From contig CAZAOK010000007.1 in NCBI GenBank assembly GCA_964486725.1, positions 3,229-67,228 on the forward strand: a stretch of DNA of 64,000 bases, read 5' to 3'. Of this stretch, positions 43,526 through 52,073 are shown piece by piece. The notes beneath the pieces are model-generated. The model worked only from the letters and a program-made list of their open reading frames with translations, did no database searches and had not been told where the DNA came from. Position 1 is the first letter of the stretch. Each line of letters begins with the position of its first letter. The position numbers and the translations under genes were made by a program. This DNA comes from M55B154 sp964486725. Lineage in GTDB: Bacteria; Spirochaetota; UBA4802; UB4802.

Positions 43526-45190
43526 ATGAAGAATTTCATGAAAAATAGCATTACCACTGCCATACTCCTGGCAATTCCCCTTCTCATGTCCCTCTCTTAT
43601 GAGGACATGAGAAGTATTACCTTTTCAGGTAAAGACCTTGACCTGTTCAATGTGCGCCAGGTTGAACTGCCCGGGGGCGATACCGGGTATACCCTTGGAG
43701 ATATTGCCTATTCACGTACCACCGTGCCCCTGATATCTGATCTTTTGGTTACCTTCGATACACCGTCACACCAGATGGTACGTGATGATCTGCAGCACTA
43801 CCGGGTGAATGATGCTGCCTTCCAGTTTTCTAAACAGAAAAAAGCCCTGGGTAAAGGGTGCGCAAAGTTCTACAAAAAAGATCATCGTATTGAGCTGCAG
43901 ACCGACAAAAACCTCTGGCTCAGCAACTGTAATGACCTGGGATCCTTCTCCATAGAGTTTCGTGTGCTTATAAATAACCGTAATGATAACGGTATCCTGT
44001 TTTCCCGGGTGGGATACACCAGCGGAAGAAAAAATGGAATAGAGATAGTCTGCGAGGGAGATACCATCGTTGCACGCTTCAGCGGCGTGTTTAAAAACAT
44101 GGATAATCGGCCTGTGGATGTTACCCTGCAGCGAACCCCAAAGCTCGATGAAGATCGATGGTATCATTTCGCGGTATCCTTTGATCGACTTTCAGGCAAG
44201 CTGTCATCATATATTGACGGTAAACAACATGAATCGGTTTTCGTTTCCGAAAGGGAGGAGCCGTTTATTAACGTGTACCGGCCTGCCTTCGTATGTGAAG
44301 ACCTGCCCCCGGTCATAATTGGGGAAAATTTTTACGGGTGTATGGACGAATTGCGTGTGTCGTACCGGCATTATGAAGACCTGGAAAAGGAAACCGAGAT
44401 AGCCGAATCGCAGTACCGGAAGTCAGGTATGACAGGGAGAATCCCGGTAAACAGGGAAGGGGTGATTACCAGTCCCGTGTATTCTTTCGATTCTACCGGA
44501 ACCATGGTAAAACTTTTCAAATGGAAAGAAAAATTGCCCCCGCATACATTTGTATGGATGGAATTTCGAATCGCTGATAGCCTTTTTGAAAAATCTGACG
44601 AGAATCCACGCTGGTATCGGGTGGAAAATGAACAGCGAAATATATACCTGAAAAAGATAAACGGCGGGTATCTTCGTGGCAAATACTACCAGTGGCGGGC
44701 CCACCTTATCGGTTCTCCGGATGGGAACAGGGCGCCGGTTGTTACGGATATCTCCATGCGGTATCAGCTTGATGCCTCGCCGGGGGCACCGGTTTTTCTT
44801 GAAGCCGAAAGCAGGGATGATGAATCAGTAACACTCAGATGGAAAAAGAATGTTGAGCATGACCTCCTGGGGTATAAAATTTATTACGGGGTACGGTCGG
44901 GGAAATATGATGGTGTAATTTCAGTGGTTGACGGTAAGCCCATCACCAACGAAATGACAAAAGGGGAGAACTGGGTTACGGTACAGCTTAATAACGAGGT
45001 GATCGAAGAGAACAGGGCGCTTGACTCTTCTGGAATTCTTAAGTATCCAGTTTTAAAGAATGGTGTTCTTTACTTTTTCTCTGTTACGGCATACGATACG
45101 TATAAACCGGGAACGCCGCATAACCATGAATCAGAACATTCAAAGGAGATCTCAACACGGCCTTTCGCTGGATCAGAGATTACACGATAG
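43526..45190 (+). CDS. exported protein with LamG/concanavalin-like and fibronectin type III-like domains
   Basis: 554 residues with an N-terminal signal peptide (core about 9-23). Residues about 110-270 look like a LamG/concanavalin A-type lectin fold (SFSIEFRVLINNRNDNGILFSRVG ... WYHFAVSFDRLSGKLSSYIDGK ... GCMDELRVSYR). Residues about 425-545 look like a fibronectin type III domain (PGAPVFLEAESRDDESVTLRWKKN ... YFFSVTAYD). It is probably a cell-surface or periplasmic carbohydrate- or protein-binding protein. It ends 10 bases before the cyclic-nucleotide/glucoamylase gene, so the pair is likely co-transcribed. Confidence 0.7.
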   Translation: MKNFMKNSITTAILLAIPLLMSLSYEDMRSITFSGKDLDLFNVRQVELPGGDTGYTLGDIAYSRTTVPLISDLLVTFDTPSHQMVRDDLQHYRVNDAAFQFSKQKKALGKGCAKFYKKDHRIELQTDKNLWLSNCNDLGSFSIEFRVLINNRNDNGILFSRVGYTSGRKNGIEIVCEGDTIVARFSGVFKNMDNRPVDVTLQRTPKLDEDRWYHFAVSFDRLSGKLSSYIDGKQHESVFVSEREEPFINVYRPAFVCEDLPPVIIGENFYGCMDELRVSYRHYEDLEKETEIAESQYRKSGMTGRIPVNREGVITSPVYSFDSTGTMVKLFKWKEKLPPHTFVWMEFRIADSLFEKSDENPRWYRVENEQRNIYLKKINGGYLRGKYYQWRAHLIGSPDGNRAPVVTDISMRYQLDASPGAPVFLEAESRDDESVTLRWKKNVEHDLLGYKIYYGVRSGKYDGVISVVDGKPITNEMTKGENWVTVQLNNEVIEENRALDSSGILKYPVLKNGVLYFFSVTAYDTYKPGTPHNHESEHSKEISTRPFAGSEITR

Positions 45191-45200
45191 AAAGGGCGGT

Positions 45201-47441
45201 ATGGTAATGGAAAATAAACTGTATACACTTGGGCAGTTGCAAAACAGGTTATCAAGATTCCCATCTTTTCAGCACATGTCCCCCTCCACAATTCTTGAAG
45301 GAGTTGATTTCTTTTCTGACGTGGATAGTTCTGTCATCGATCAGGTTGCTGACGAGGCGGTTATTTTTGAATATACCGCGGGAAGTCTTATCTGCAGGCA
45401 TGGAAAGTTCAATGAATGGTTTTACGTGATACTGAAAGGTGAAGTGCAGGCCATAATACCCACTGCCGACAACCCGCGCTATGAATTGTTTAAAATTGGC
45501 AGGGGTAATTTTTTTGGTGAAGACATACTGTTCAGCTCTGAACCCCGTGAAAGTTCGATATTCGTGGTGGACGATGCAACGGTTATTGCGTTGCCTGAAA
45601 CAGCTATACGTGCAATCGCTTCTTCTTCTGACCGTGTTAAGGGCCTGCTTGACCAGGCTTACATTGACCGAAAACTCAGAAATGACTTGAGACGTGTGCC
45701 CATCTTTACAAGTCTTGATGATGATTTGTTTAACGCGGTACTGGAAAAAGTAGAGCTTGTCAGTCATGAGGCGGGCGAAGAGATTTTTCGCGAGGGCGCG
45801 GCGGGCGATGCTTTTTACCTTATCAGGGACGGTGAAGTAAAAGTATATAGAAATGTGAAGGAAAGCGAAACCCTGGTTTCCATTCTTGCCGAGGGACAGT
45901 TTTTCGGTGAGATGTCACTTCTGCTTGATGATACCCGCAATGCCACCGTGCGTTGCAGCAAAGATTGCGACCTTGTTAAGTTATCAAGCATGGATTTTCT
46001 TGATATAATTAAAGAAAATAAAATGATGCTGGAAGAGCTGCAACAGGTTGTGAAATACCGCAAGAAAAACAGGGAGGACGTGCTGAAAAATCCACAGCTT
46101 GCGGTTATTACCAGGAAACAGCTTGACCTCAACCGGGACATCAACCATCACCTTGACATCCTTTCCCAATGTACCATCGATACCGATAAGGGCAGCGCCC
46201 TTCTCGCAACACTGCCGGGATCAAGGTATCCTTACGTGTATCCACGGGACAGTGCCTGCGCGTCACGATTTTTATACAGGCTGGTTTCAAGTTCCATGAA
46301 GTCAGGGGATATTGCCTTCAGGCTGCTGTGTGAGATCGCGAGGTTTATACTGCATTGCCAGAGAAGCGACGGGTACTGGGGACAGCGGTATGGAATTGAT
46401 AATTCGGACAAGGGGATATACCGGCAGGAAGATAACGTGGCCCACGGGGTTATTATTCTCAGCCGATACCTGCTGGCAGCACGGAAAAGGGGTGTGGATG
46501 TACAGAACGCGGAAGCCTTTATTGATGCCATAGACCGTGGCTCTGCCTTTGCCAGGAAAAATTATTATAGAAACGAGATCCATTTATTCTATTCTACAAC
46601 CTCTATTCACGAATCAGCCATCGAGGAAGGGTATTCCATATGGGTGAATTATGCCTACCTGCTCATGCTCAGGCTTATCAGGGAGGTGGGTGAAGCCTAT
46701 GGTGTGCTGAACCGGTTTGATGAAGAGATGGAACTTCAGAACGGGTTTGAGGCCATCATCGAGAATGTCTTTACCATGTCTGAGCGATTTGTACGGCGGC
46801 TCAAACCTGACGGGGTAACCGATCTGCGTCCTGATATAACGCTGATGAGTCCCTTTTTCTTCGGAACGGGTATGGAACAGCCTTATTTTCAAGATTCAGA
46901 GTTCTTTAGAAATACCATAAGGTTTATTGAGCAGACCCTGTGGGACCCCGATCTTGGAATGCTGCAGCGATATCTTCCTTTCATTGAGGACCCGCATACA
47001 CATATTCACGCGGGTAATGGCCCCTGGATTCAGTACACCTCTATGCTGGCACAGTATTATTATTTTACGGGAAATATTGAAAAAGGCGATAGAATACTTA
47101 ATATAATCGACGGGTACGCTTCCCGTGAAGGGTATTTATGTGAGCACCTGACAACCGCCGAGCGTTTTTATGAATTTAAACGTCTTGAATGGCTGCCGGG
47201 AAATGATTTTGATAAAGAGTTTGCCCTTGACATAATGGTTCCCGGTATTACCTATGATCTAATTGTTGAGGAGCTCAACCACATGAAGAACGCGTATGAT
47301 GAGATTGACAGGACAATCCTTTCCCAGTCCGAAAATAAATACCTCACCTTCGCGCTGCCCCTTATGTGGTCGCATGCTGAATACGCGATGGCACGCATGA
47401 TGCGGCTGGAAAGTGAACTGGCGACGCTTCAGAATACGTAA
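45201..47441 (+). CDS. two cyclic-nucleotide-binding domains fused to a glucoamylase-like (GH15) domain
   Basis: About 746 residues; starts at ATG 45201 or 45207, behind AAAGGGCGG. Residues about 30-150 and 165-290 are CAP-type cyclic-nucleotide domains. The phosphate-binding segments are GNFFGEDILFSSEPRESSI and GQFFGEMSLLLDDTRNATV; both keep the Glu and the Arg expected to contact the cyclic phosphate. From about 335 there is an (alpha/alpha)6 GH15-type domain (RYPYVYPRDSACASRF, SDGYWGQRYGIDNSDKG, GNGPWIQYTSMLAQYYY, LPLMWSHAEYAMA). No signal peptide, so it is cytoplasmic. The arrangement suggests alpha-glucan breakdown controlled by cAMP or cGMP, which is an inference. Confidence 0.8.
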   Translation: MVMENKLYTLGQLQNRLSRFPSFQHMSPSTILEGVDFFSDVDSSVIDQVADEAVIFEYTAGSLICRHGKFNEWFYVILKGEVQAIIPTADNPRYELFKIGRGNFFGEDILFSSEPRESSIFVVDDATVIALPETAIRAIASSSDRVKGLLDQAYIDRKLRNDLRRVPIFTSLDDDLFNAVLEKVELVSHEAGEEIFREGAAGDAFYLIRDGEVKVYRNVKESETLVSILAEGQFFGEMSLLLDDTRNATVRCSKDCDLVKLSSMDFLDIIKENKMMLEELQQVVKYRKKNREDVLKNPQLAVITRKQLDLNRDINHHLDILSQCTIDTDKGSALLATLPGSRYPYVYPRDSACASRFLYRLVSSSMKSGDIAFRLLCEIARFILHCQRSDGYWGQRYGIDNSDKGIYRQEDNVAHGVIILSRYLLAARKRGVDVQNAEAFIDAIDRGSAFARKNYYRNEIHLFYSTTSIHESAIEEGYSIWVNYAYLLMLRLIREVGEAYGVLNRFDEEMELQNGFEAIIENVFTMSERFVRRLKPDGVTDLRPDITLMSPFFFGTGMEQPYFQDSEFFRNTIRFIEQTLWDPDLGMLQRYLPFIEDPHTHIHAGNGPWIQYTSMLAQYYYFTGNIEKGDRILNIIDGYASREGYLCEHLTTAERFYEFKRLEWLPGNDFDKEFALDIMVPGITYDLIVEELNHMKNAYDEIDRTILSQSENKYLTFALPLMWSHAEYAMARMMRLESELATLQNT

Positions 47442-47466
47442 TTATAAAATAATCAGAAGTTACATT

Positions 47467-48858
47467 ATGAATGTTGTGAAAAAAGAACTGGGTATTAAAA
47501 GCCCGTTACGGGAAGAGATACGTACCATACACCGTGTTTTACGTGAAGAAGGGTATGAATGCTACCTGGTGGGAGGGTCTGTGCGTGACCTGCTGCTGGG
47601 GTTTGACGTATATGATTTTGATTTTGCTACCAATGCCAGGCCGGAGGTGGTGAGCCGTCTTTTCCGAAGGGTGATACCCACAGGGATAAAGCACGGGACG
47701 GTAACTGTGCTGATGAAACATGGCACCTACGAGATAACCACTTACAGGTCAGAGGGGAACTACACAGACGGCAGAAGGCCGGAACATGTTACATTTTCAG
47801 ACACACTGCAGGAGGACGTACTCAGAAGGGACTTTACCATCAATGGTCTTGCCTATGACCTTGCCGCCATGGAAATAGTTGATTACGTGAGTGGACTTGA
47901 AGACCTGTCGGAGAAACTGATACGTACTATTGGTAACCCCCTTGAACGGTTTTCTGAAGATGGCCTGAGAACCTACAGGGCATGCAGGTTTGCCGCACGG
48001 CTGAAATTCAGGCTGGATGATGATACTTTCAATGCTATTTCAGAAACCCTGCACGTGGCAGAAAAAGTATCTGTTGAACGAATACGGGATGAGATTATGA
48101 AGATGCTTGAAGCTGAGATTCCATCCATTGGATTGGAATATATGCGCACCTCCGGTCTTATGGCACAGTGTATGCCTGAACTTGCCGCGTGTTATGGAGT
48201 GGAGCAGAACAAGTACCATATGTTTGATGTGTATTATCACAGCCTTTATTCCTGTGATTCAGCACCGGCAGACAAGCCCCTTGTCCGGCTTGCCGCCCTG
48301 CTTCACGATATCGGCAAGGTGCCCACAAGACGGGTGGGGGATGACGGTGACTATACATTTTATAATCATGAAGTTATCGGAACCAGGATGGTTCGCAAAA
48401 TGATGCGCCGTTTGAAATTTTCAAATGATGATGTGGCGCGGGTGACTAACCTGGTATCCAATCATATGTTTCACTATACGCCTGAGTGGACAGACGGGGC
48501 GGTTCGGCGCTTCATGCGGAAAGCCGGACTGGAAAACCTGGAAGACCTGTTTGACCTTCGGCTTGCGGACAGGGCGGGTAACGGTATGCGTGAGGGGATG
48601 CCCGAGCCTATTAAAAAGCTGCAGAAACGTATTGGCAAGATCATCGAAGCTGAGAATGCCTTCACCGTGCGCGACCTGGATATCGACGGTAAAGTACTTA
48701 TGGATGAATTCAGCCTGAAGCCTGGACCGGTAATAGGGAAAGTGTTAAACGAGTTGCTCGAGAAGGTGCTTGACCATCCCGAGCTGAACCGCCGTGATAC
48801 CCTCGTGGAGATGGCAGGGGAAGTGCTTAAAGACATTGACCACGAGGTAACCACCTGA
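47467..48858 (+). CDS. tRNA nucleotidyltransferase/poly(A) polymerase family with HD domain
   Basis: 463 residues, starting at ATG 47467; the frame is open to 47413 but that part overlaps the previous gene. Class II nucleotidyltransferase head: LVGGSVRDLLLG, then the catalytic DFDFATNARP, HGTVTV and RRDFTINGLAYD. An HD phosphohydrolase domain follows (LAALLHDIGKVPT ... HEVIG). This is the CCA-adding enzyme layout. With CCA not encoded in the tRNA-Leu at 17109, such an enzyme is needed, but poly(A) polymerase activity cannot be excluded. Last gene of the rpiB run, convergent with the next gene. Confidence 0.88.
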   Translation: MNVVKKELGIKSPLREEIRTIHRVLREEGYECYLVGGSVRDLLLGFDVYDFDFATNARPEVVSRLFRRVIPTGIKHGTVTVLMKHGTYEITTYRSEGNYTDGRRPEHVTFSDTLQEDVLRRDFTINGLAYDLAAMEIVDYVSGLEDLSEKLIRTIGNPLERFSEDGLRTYRACRFAARLKFRLDDDTFNAISETLHVAEKVSVERIRDEIMKMLEAEIPSIGLEYMRTSGLMAQCMPELAACYGVEQNKYHMFDVYYHSLYSCDSAPADKPLVRLAALLHDIGKVPTRRVGDDGDYTFYNHEVIGTRMVRKMMRRLKFSNDDVARVTNLVSNHMFHYTPEWTDGAVRRFMRKAGLENLEDLFDLRLADRAGNGMREGMPEPIKKLQKRIGKIIEAENAFTVRDLDIDGKVLMDEFSLKPGPVIGKVLNELLEKVLDHPELNRRDTLVEMAGEVLKDIDHEVTT

Positions 48859-48863
48859 GGGGA

Positions 48864-49460
48864 TTAGTTCCCGGCTATTTTTCCCTGTATATCTATCACG
48901 TCCACCGAGTACTTGTCGGGTACGGTTTGCCCGATAAGCTTGTAAACCCCCAGTGAATATTCCTTTGACTTTCTGCAGTCCCTGATAGCCTGCACCGGGT
49001 TTTTCTGGTTCATGGAGTCGCTGGCGCTTTTTAAATTTCTGTAAGCCAGTTTGAAATACTTGTCAACATTTGGCTTGTCGATATGATCAACCAGATCTTC
49101 GGACACCTCGTCATTCACAGCCCGGGTGCGGTTGATGTATTTTTTTGCCAGGTCAACATACAGGTTATGTTGCATTTTCAGGTACTGGTTGTACTTGTCG
49201 ATGGCATCCTTGAATTGTGACTGGGTGATCTTTAACTTGCCCATTTTCACAAGCCGCTGTGCCTTGTTAAACCGCTCTTTTTCTGAGTCGTCACCGAAAT
49301 TTTTAACACATACTTCAAGCCGCTGAATCTCTTTTTCGCTTTTTTCGCGAAGCATCTTCGCGTCTGACATATCACTGGAATATAGCGGTAGGGCTATGGC
49401 CATAAGAAAAAGTACACTTAGAAAAATACTGCATACAGATAATGAATAGCGCTTAGTCAT
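48864..49460 (-). CDS. exported helical protein of unknown function
   Basis: 198 residues with a signal peptide (core about 9-25, cleavage near LYSSD). The mature protein is all-helical and basic (MLREKSEKEIQRLEVCVKNFGDD ... FKDAIDKYNQYLKMQHNLYVDLAKKYINRTRA), perhaps TPR-like. A GGAGGA precedes the ATG. It recalls the exported protein at 770-1489 in composition. Convergent with the nucleotidyltransferase gene, divergent from the NfeD operon. No family recognised. Confidence 0.65.
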   Translation of the reverse strand: MTKRYSLSVCSIFLSVLFLMAIALPLYSSDMSDAKMLREKSEKEIQRLEVCVKNFGDDSEKERFNKAQRLVKMGKLKITQSQFKDAIDKYNQYLKMQHNLYVDLAKKYINRTRAVNDEVSEDLVDHIDKPNVDKYFKLAYRNLKSASDSMNQKNPVQAIRDCRKSKEYSLGVYKLIGQTVPDKYSVDVIDIQGKIAGN

Positions 49461-49830
49461 GGTGCCATCCTCCTGGACTCTTGTCTTTAGTTTTATGTAT
49501 CAGACTATACCTGTATGTATATGTTAAGTCAATCAGAATGTGCGGGTTTTGGAGTATCATGATGGAATTGAAATGTAAAAAATCAAGTTACTACTAAGCT
49601 ATTATCAGAATATAGATCATTTTCTATATAATGAACAGATCTAGACATGGTTCCCCCCGCCTTCGGCGGGGGGAACCATCATATTTTTATTCATTTCACG
49701 GTAATTAAATCTTTTAATCATGACAGCTGAGTAGTTACAAAATCAATATTATACTTGACCTGAAGTTAAAACAAATATCAAATTCGGATAATTTTCAATA
49801 CATATCATTGATGATTGGTGCACCTGGCAA
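49461..49830. other. divergent intergenic region carrying MITE copy B
   Basis: 370 bases between the exported-protein gene and the NfeD-like gene. It contains the complete MITE at 49587-49738 with target duplications. The remaining 120 bases upstream of NfeD are A+T-rich and hold TTGACC-like sequence near 49755, but no clear promoter. Confidence 0.5.
49587..49738. mobile_element. MITE copy B (152 bp, complete, perfect 8-bp target duplication)
   Basis: The left end GTTACTACTAAGCTAT and right end ATGACAGCTGAGTAGTTAC form imperfect terminal inverted repeats. AAAATCAA stands directly outside both ends (49579-49586 and 49739-49746). A G+C-rich hairpin at 49647-49679 (GGTTCCCCCCGCC with its complement, loop TTC) marks the centre. 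No coding capacity. GTAAC-type ends and an 8-bp duplication recall the IS66 family, which would have to supply the transposase. Confidence 0.85.
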
Positions 49831-50424
49831 ATGGAAACATTCAAAGAAGTATTAGGCATACAATCCAACATAGAAGCCGTGTACTGGTTGATCGCCCTTG
49901 CCGGTACATTTCTTTTTTTCGTCAAAATTATCCTCTCGTTTTCCGGTAGTGATGCGGATGATGTGGATTTTTCTGATGGAATTGATGGCGGTGACGGTGT
50001 TGACCATGTGATATCTGTTGAGACCATAATCGCATTTTTAAAAGGGGCGGGATGGATAGGTGTTCTTTGCTACAGGATTACAAGTTTCTCCAGTGAATTA
50101 ATTATTCCGCTGACCCTTCTCACTGGATTTATAACCTTCGGCGCGGTGTATTACCTGCTGGTTGGTCTGCAGAAACTTGAATCATCCGGTACTATAGATT
50201 TTAACAGTGCAATAGGAAATGTCGGGCAGGTATACCTGGGTATTCCCGAAAGCGGTTTTGGCCTGGGGCAAATCCAGGTTGCCATACAGGGCCGTCTTGC
50301 CACGGTGAACGCAAAAAGTGACAAGGGTGCCATTAAAACAGGCGAAAAAGTTCTCGTTTGTTATATAGACAAAAAGGATGGAGTTCTTGTTGTTGCACCT
50401 TTTCCCTACGAGGAAAAAATATAA
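49831..50424 (+). CDS. NfeD-like membrane protein
   Basis: 197 residues: three membrane segments (about 18-38, 63-80, 90-112) with an acidic loop (DADDVDFSDGIDGGDG) between the first two, then a soluble C-terminal domain of about 80 residues with the beta-rich OB fold of NfeD proteins (GNVGQVYLGIPESGFGLGQIQVAIQGRLATVNA). NfeD proteins occur next to flotillin or stomatin genes and are thought to act with them at the membrane. The flotillin gene starts 33 bases downstream. It has the short NfeD form, with no protease domain. Confidence 0.75.
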   Translation: METFKEVLGIQSNIEAVYWLIALAGTFLFFVKIILSFSGSDADDVDFSDGIDGGDGVDHVISVETIIAFLKGAGWIGVLCYRITSFSSELIIPLTLLTGFITFGAVYYLLVGLQKLESSGTIDFNSAIGNVGQVYLGIPESGFGLGQIQVAIQGRLATVNAKSDKGAIKTGEKVLVCYIDKKDGVLVVAPFPYEEKI

Positions 50425-50457
50425 CGTAATAAATAACCAGTTACTTTGGAGGAAACA

Positions 50458-52038
50458 ATGAATGATGTGTTAAACATTTTATCAAGCCTGATCGGGTTGA
50501 TTGTTTTTATCTCAATTGCTTTTATCGGACTTGCCATTACCAGGTACAAACGGTGCCCTTCTAACCAGATACTGGTTGTGTATGGTCGAGTTGGAAAAGG
50601 AAAAAGTGCCAAGTGTATTCATGGAGGGGGTGCGTTTATTATCCCGTTGATCCAGGATTACAAGTATTTGAGTTTGCAGCCAATGACAATCGATATTCCA
50701 CTTTCAGGAGCCCTTTCAAAACAGAACATCCGAATTAATACTCCAAGTACCTTTACTGTTGCTATCTCAACTGAACCAGAAATAATGCTCAACGGGGCGG
50801 AAAGACTTTTGGGTATGTCATACAATGAAATTGAAAAGCTGGCTGAAGACCTGATACTTGGGCAGCTCAGGCTGGTTATCGCCACACTTGATATTGAAGA
50901 AATCAACCAGGACAGGGAGAAATTTCTTAAAAATATAAATGAGAATGTAACTTCAGAGTTAACTAAGATCGGGCTGCAGTTGATAAATGTTAATATCAAG
51001 GACCTCACAGATGAATCAGGATACATTATCGCTATCGGGAAAAAATCAGCAGCCGAGGCGATTAACAAGGCAAAAGTTGAAGTAGCAATACAGGAGCGAA
51101 ACGGTTCAATTGGTGAGTCTAAGGCAAACCGGGAAAAGGAAGTTCAGGTTGCCTACGAGATGTCTGAAACTGAAAAAGGTAGAAAGGAAGCCGAGAAAAA
51201 CCAGCGAATTGCCATAGCCCACCTGGAGGCAGAAGGGATATCTGAAGAAGCAAAAGCCCGCAGAGAACAGGAAGTCAGCATCGCAAGGGAAAATGCCGAA
51301 GCCGATAAAGGAAAAAAATCTGCTGATTCAGAGAAGCGTATTACAATAGCGGATATGGAGGCTTCTGCGGTTGAGGGAGAAAACGTTTCAAAGGCAAGGG
51401 TGGCTGAATATAATGCCACACTCGCCGAAAAAGAATCAATTGCCAAGGAAAGAAGCCGTATCGCTGATGCAAAGGCGGAAAAAGCTATTCTTGATTCGGA
51501 AAGAAGCGTTGAACTTTCAAGGTTAGAGAAAGAAGAAATAGTAAAAATTGAAATTGAAAAGAAAAAAATTGAACTTGAAGCTGAAGCGCAGGCTGAGAGA
51601 AGCAGAAGAATTGCCAGAGGTGACGCGGATGCTATAATTATGAAATACCAGGCGGATGCTGATGGCGCAAAAAAACTGCTGGAAGCGAAAGCTGCCGGAT
51701 ACAAAAACATCATAGCCGCATGTCAAAACGATCCAAAAATGGCTTCAACATTGTTACTTATAGAAAAAATGGAATCCCTCGTGGAGAAACAGGTTGACGC
51801 TATAAAAAATCTTAAAATAGATAAAATCACCGTATGGGATTCGGGTAATAACGGGGGAACCACTTCAAATTTTGTTCGAAACTTTGTATCGTCAATTCCC
51901 CCCTTACAGGAGATAGTTGGACAGGTGGGGATAGAGCTACCATCTTTTCTTGGTTCAATTAAAGAAGAGAAAGATGATAATGAAACCACTAGTGAAGAAA
52001 AGACATCAAAGAGCAGCAAGGAAAAAAGTAAAGGCTGA
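50458..52038 (+). CDS. flotillin-like SPFH protein
   Basis: About 526 residues, starting at ATG 50458 with GGAGG 5 bases upstream. One N-terminal membrane segment (about 8-25) is followed by an SPFH/Band 7 domain (about 30-200) and a long coiled coil rich in Glu, Ala and Lys (about 205-400), as in flotillin/YqiK proteins. The C-terminus (AAGYKNIIAACQNDPKMASTLLLIEKMESLVEKQ) matches the flotillin tail. Flotillins form scaffolds in ordered membrane patches. It lies between nfeD-like and telA-like genes, probably in one operon. The coiled coil contains internal near-repeats (SIARENAEADKGKKSAD-type blocks). Confidence 0.88.
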   Translation: MNDVLNILSSLIGLIVFISIAFIGLAITRYKRCPSNQILVVYGRVGKGKSAKCIHGGGAFIIPLIQDYKYLSLQPMTIDIPLSGALSKQNIRINTPSTFTVAISTEPEIMLNGAERLLGMSYNEIEKLAEDLILGQLRLVIATLDIEEINQDREKFLKNINENVTSELTKIGLQLINVNIKDLTDESGYIIAIGKKSAAEAINKAKVEVAIQERNGSIGESKANREKEVQVAYEMSETEKGRKEAEKNQRIAIAHLEAEGISEEAKARREQEVSIARENAEADKGKKSADSEKRITIADMEASAVEGENVSKARVAEYNATLAEKESIAKERSRIADAKAEKAILDSERSVELSRLEKEEIVKIEIEKKKIELEAEAQAERSRRIARGDADAIIMKYQADADGAKKLLEAKAAGYKNIIAACQNDPKMASTLLLIEKMESLVEKQVDAIKNLKIDKITVWDSGNNGGTTSNFVRNFVSSIPPLQEIVGQVGIELPSFLGSIKEEKDDNETTSEEKTSKSSKEKSKG

Positions 52039-52073
52039 TTTGTGACCGGTGATATCTGAAGAAGGGGGCGGAC

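Noticed and set aside
49647..49679. G+C hairpin as an ordinary terminator
   Set aside because: The same hairpin recurs inside the MITE copies at 54.1 and 56.7 kb and has no T-tract, so it belongs to the element.
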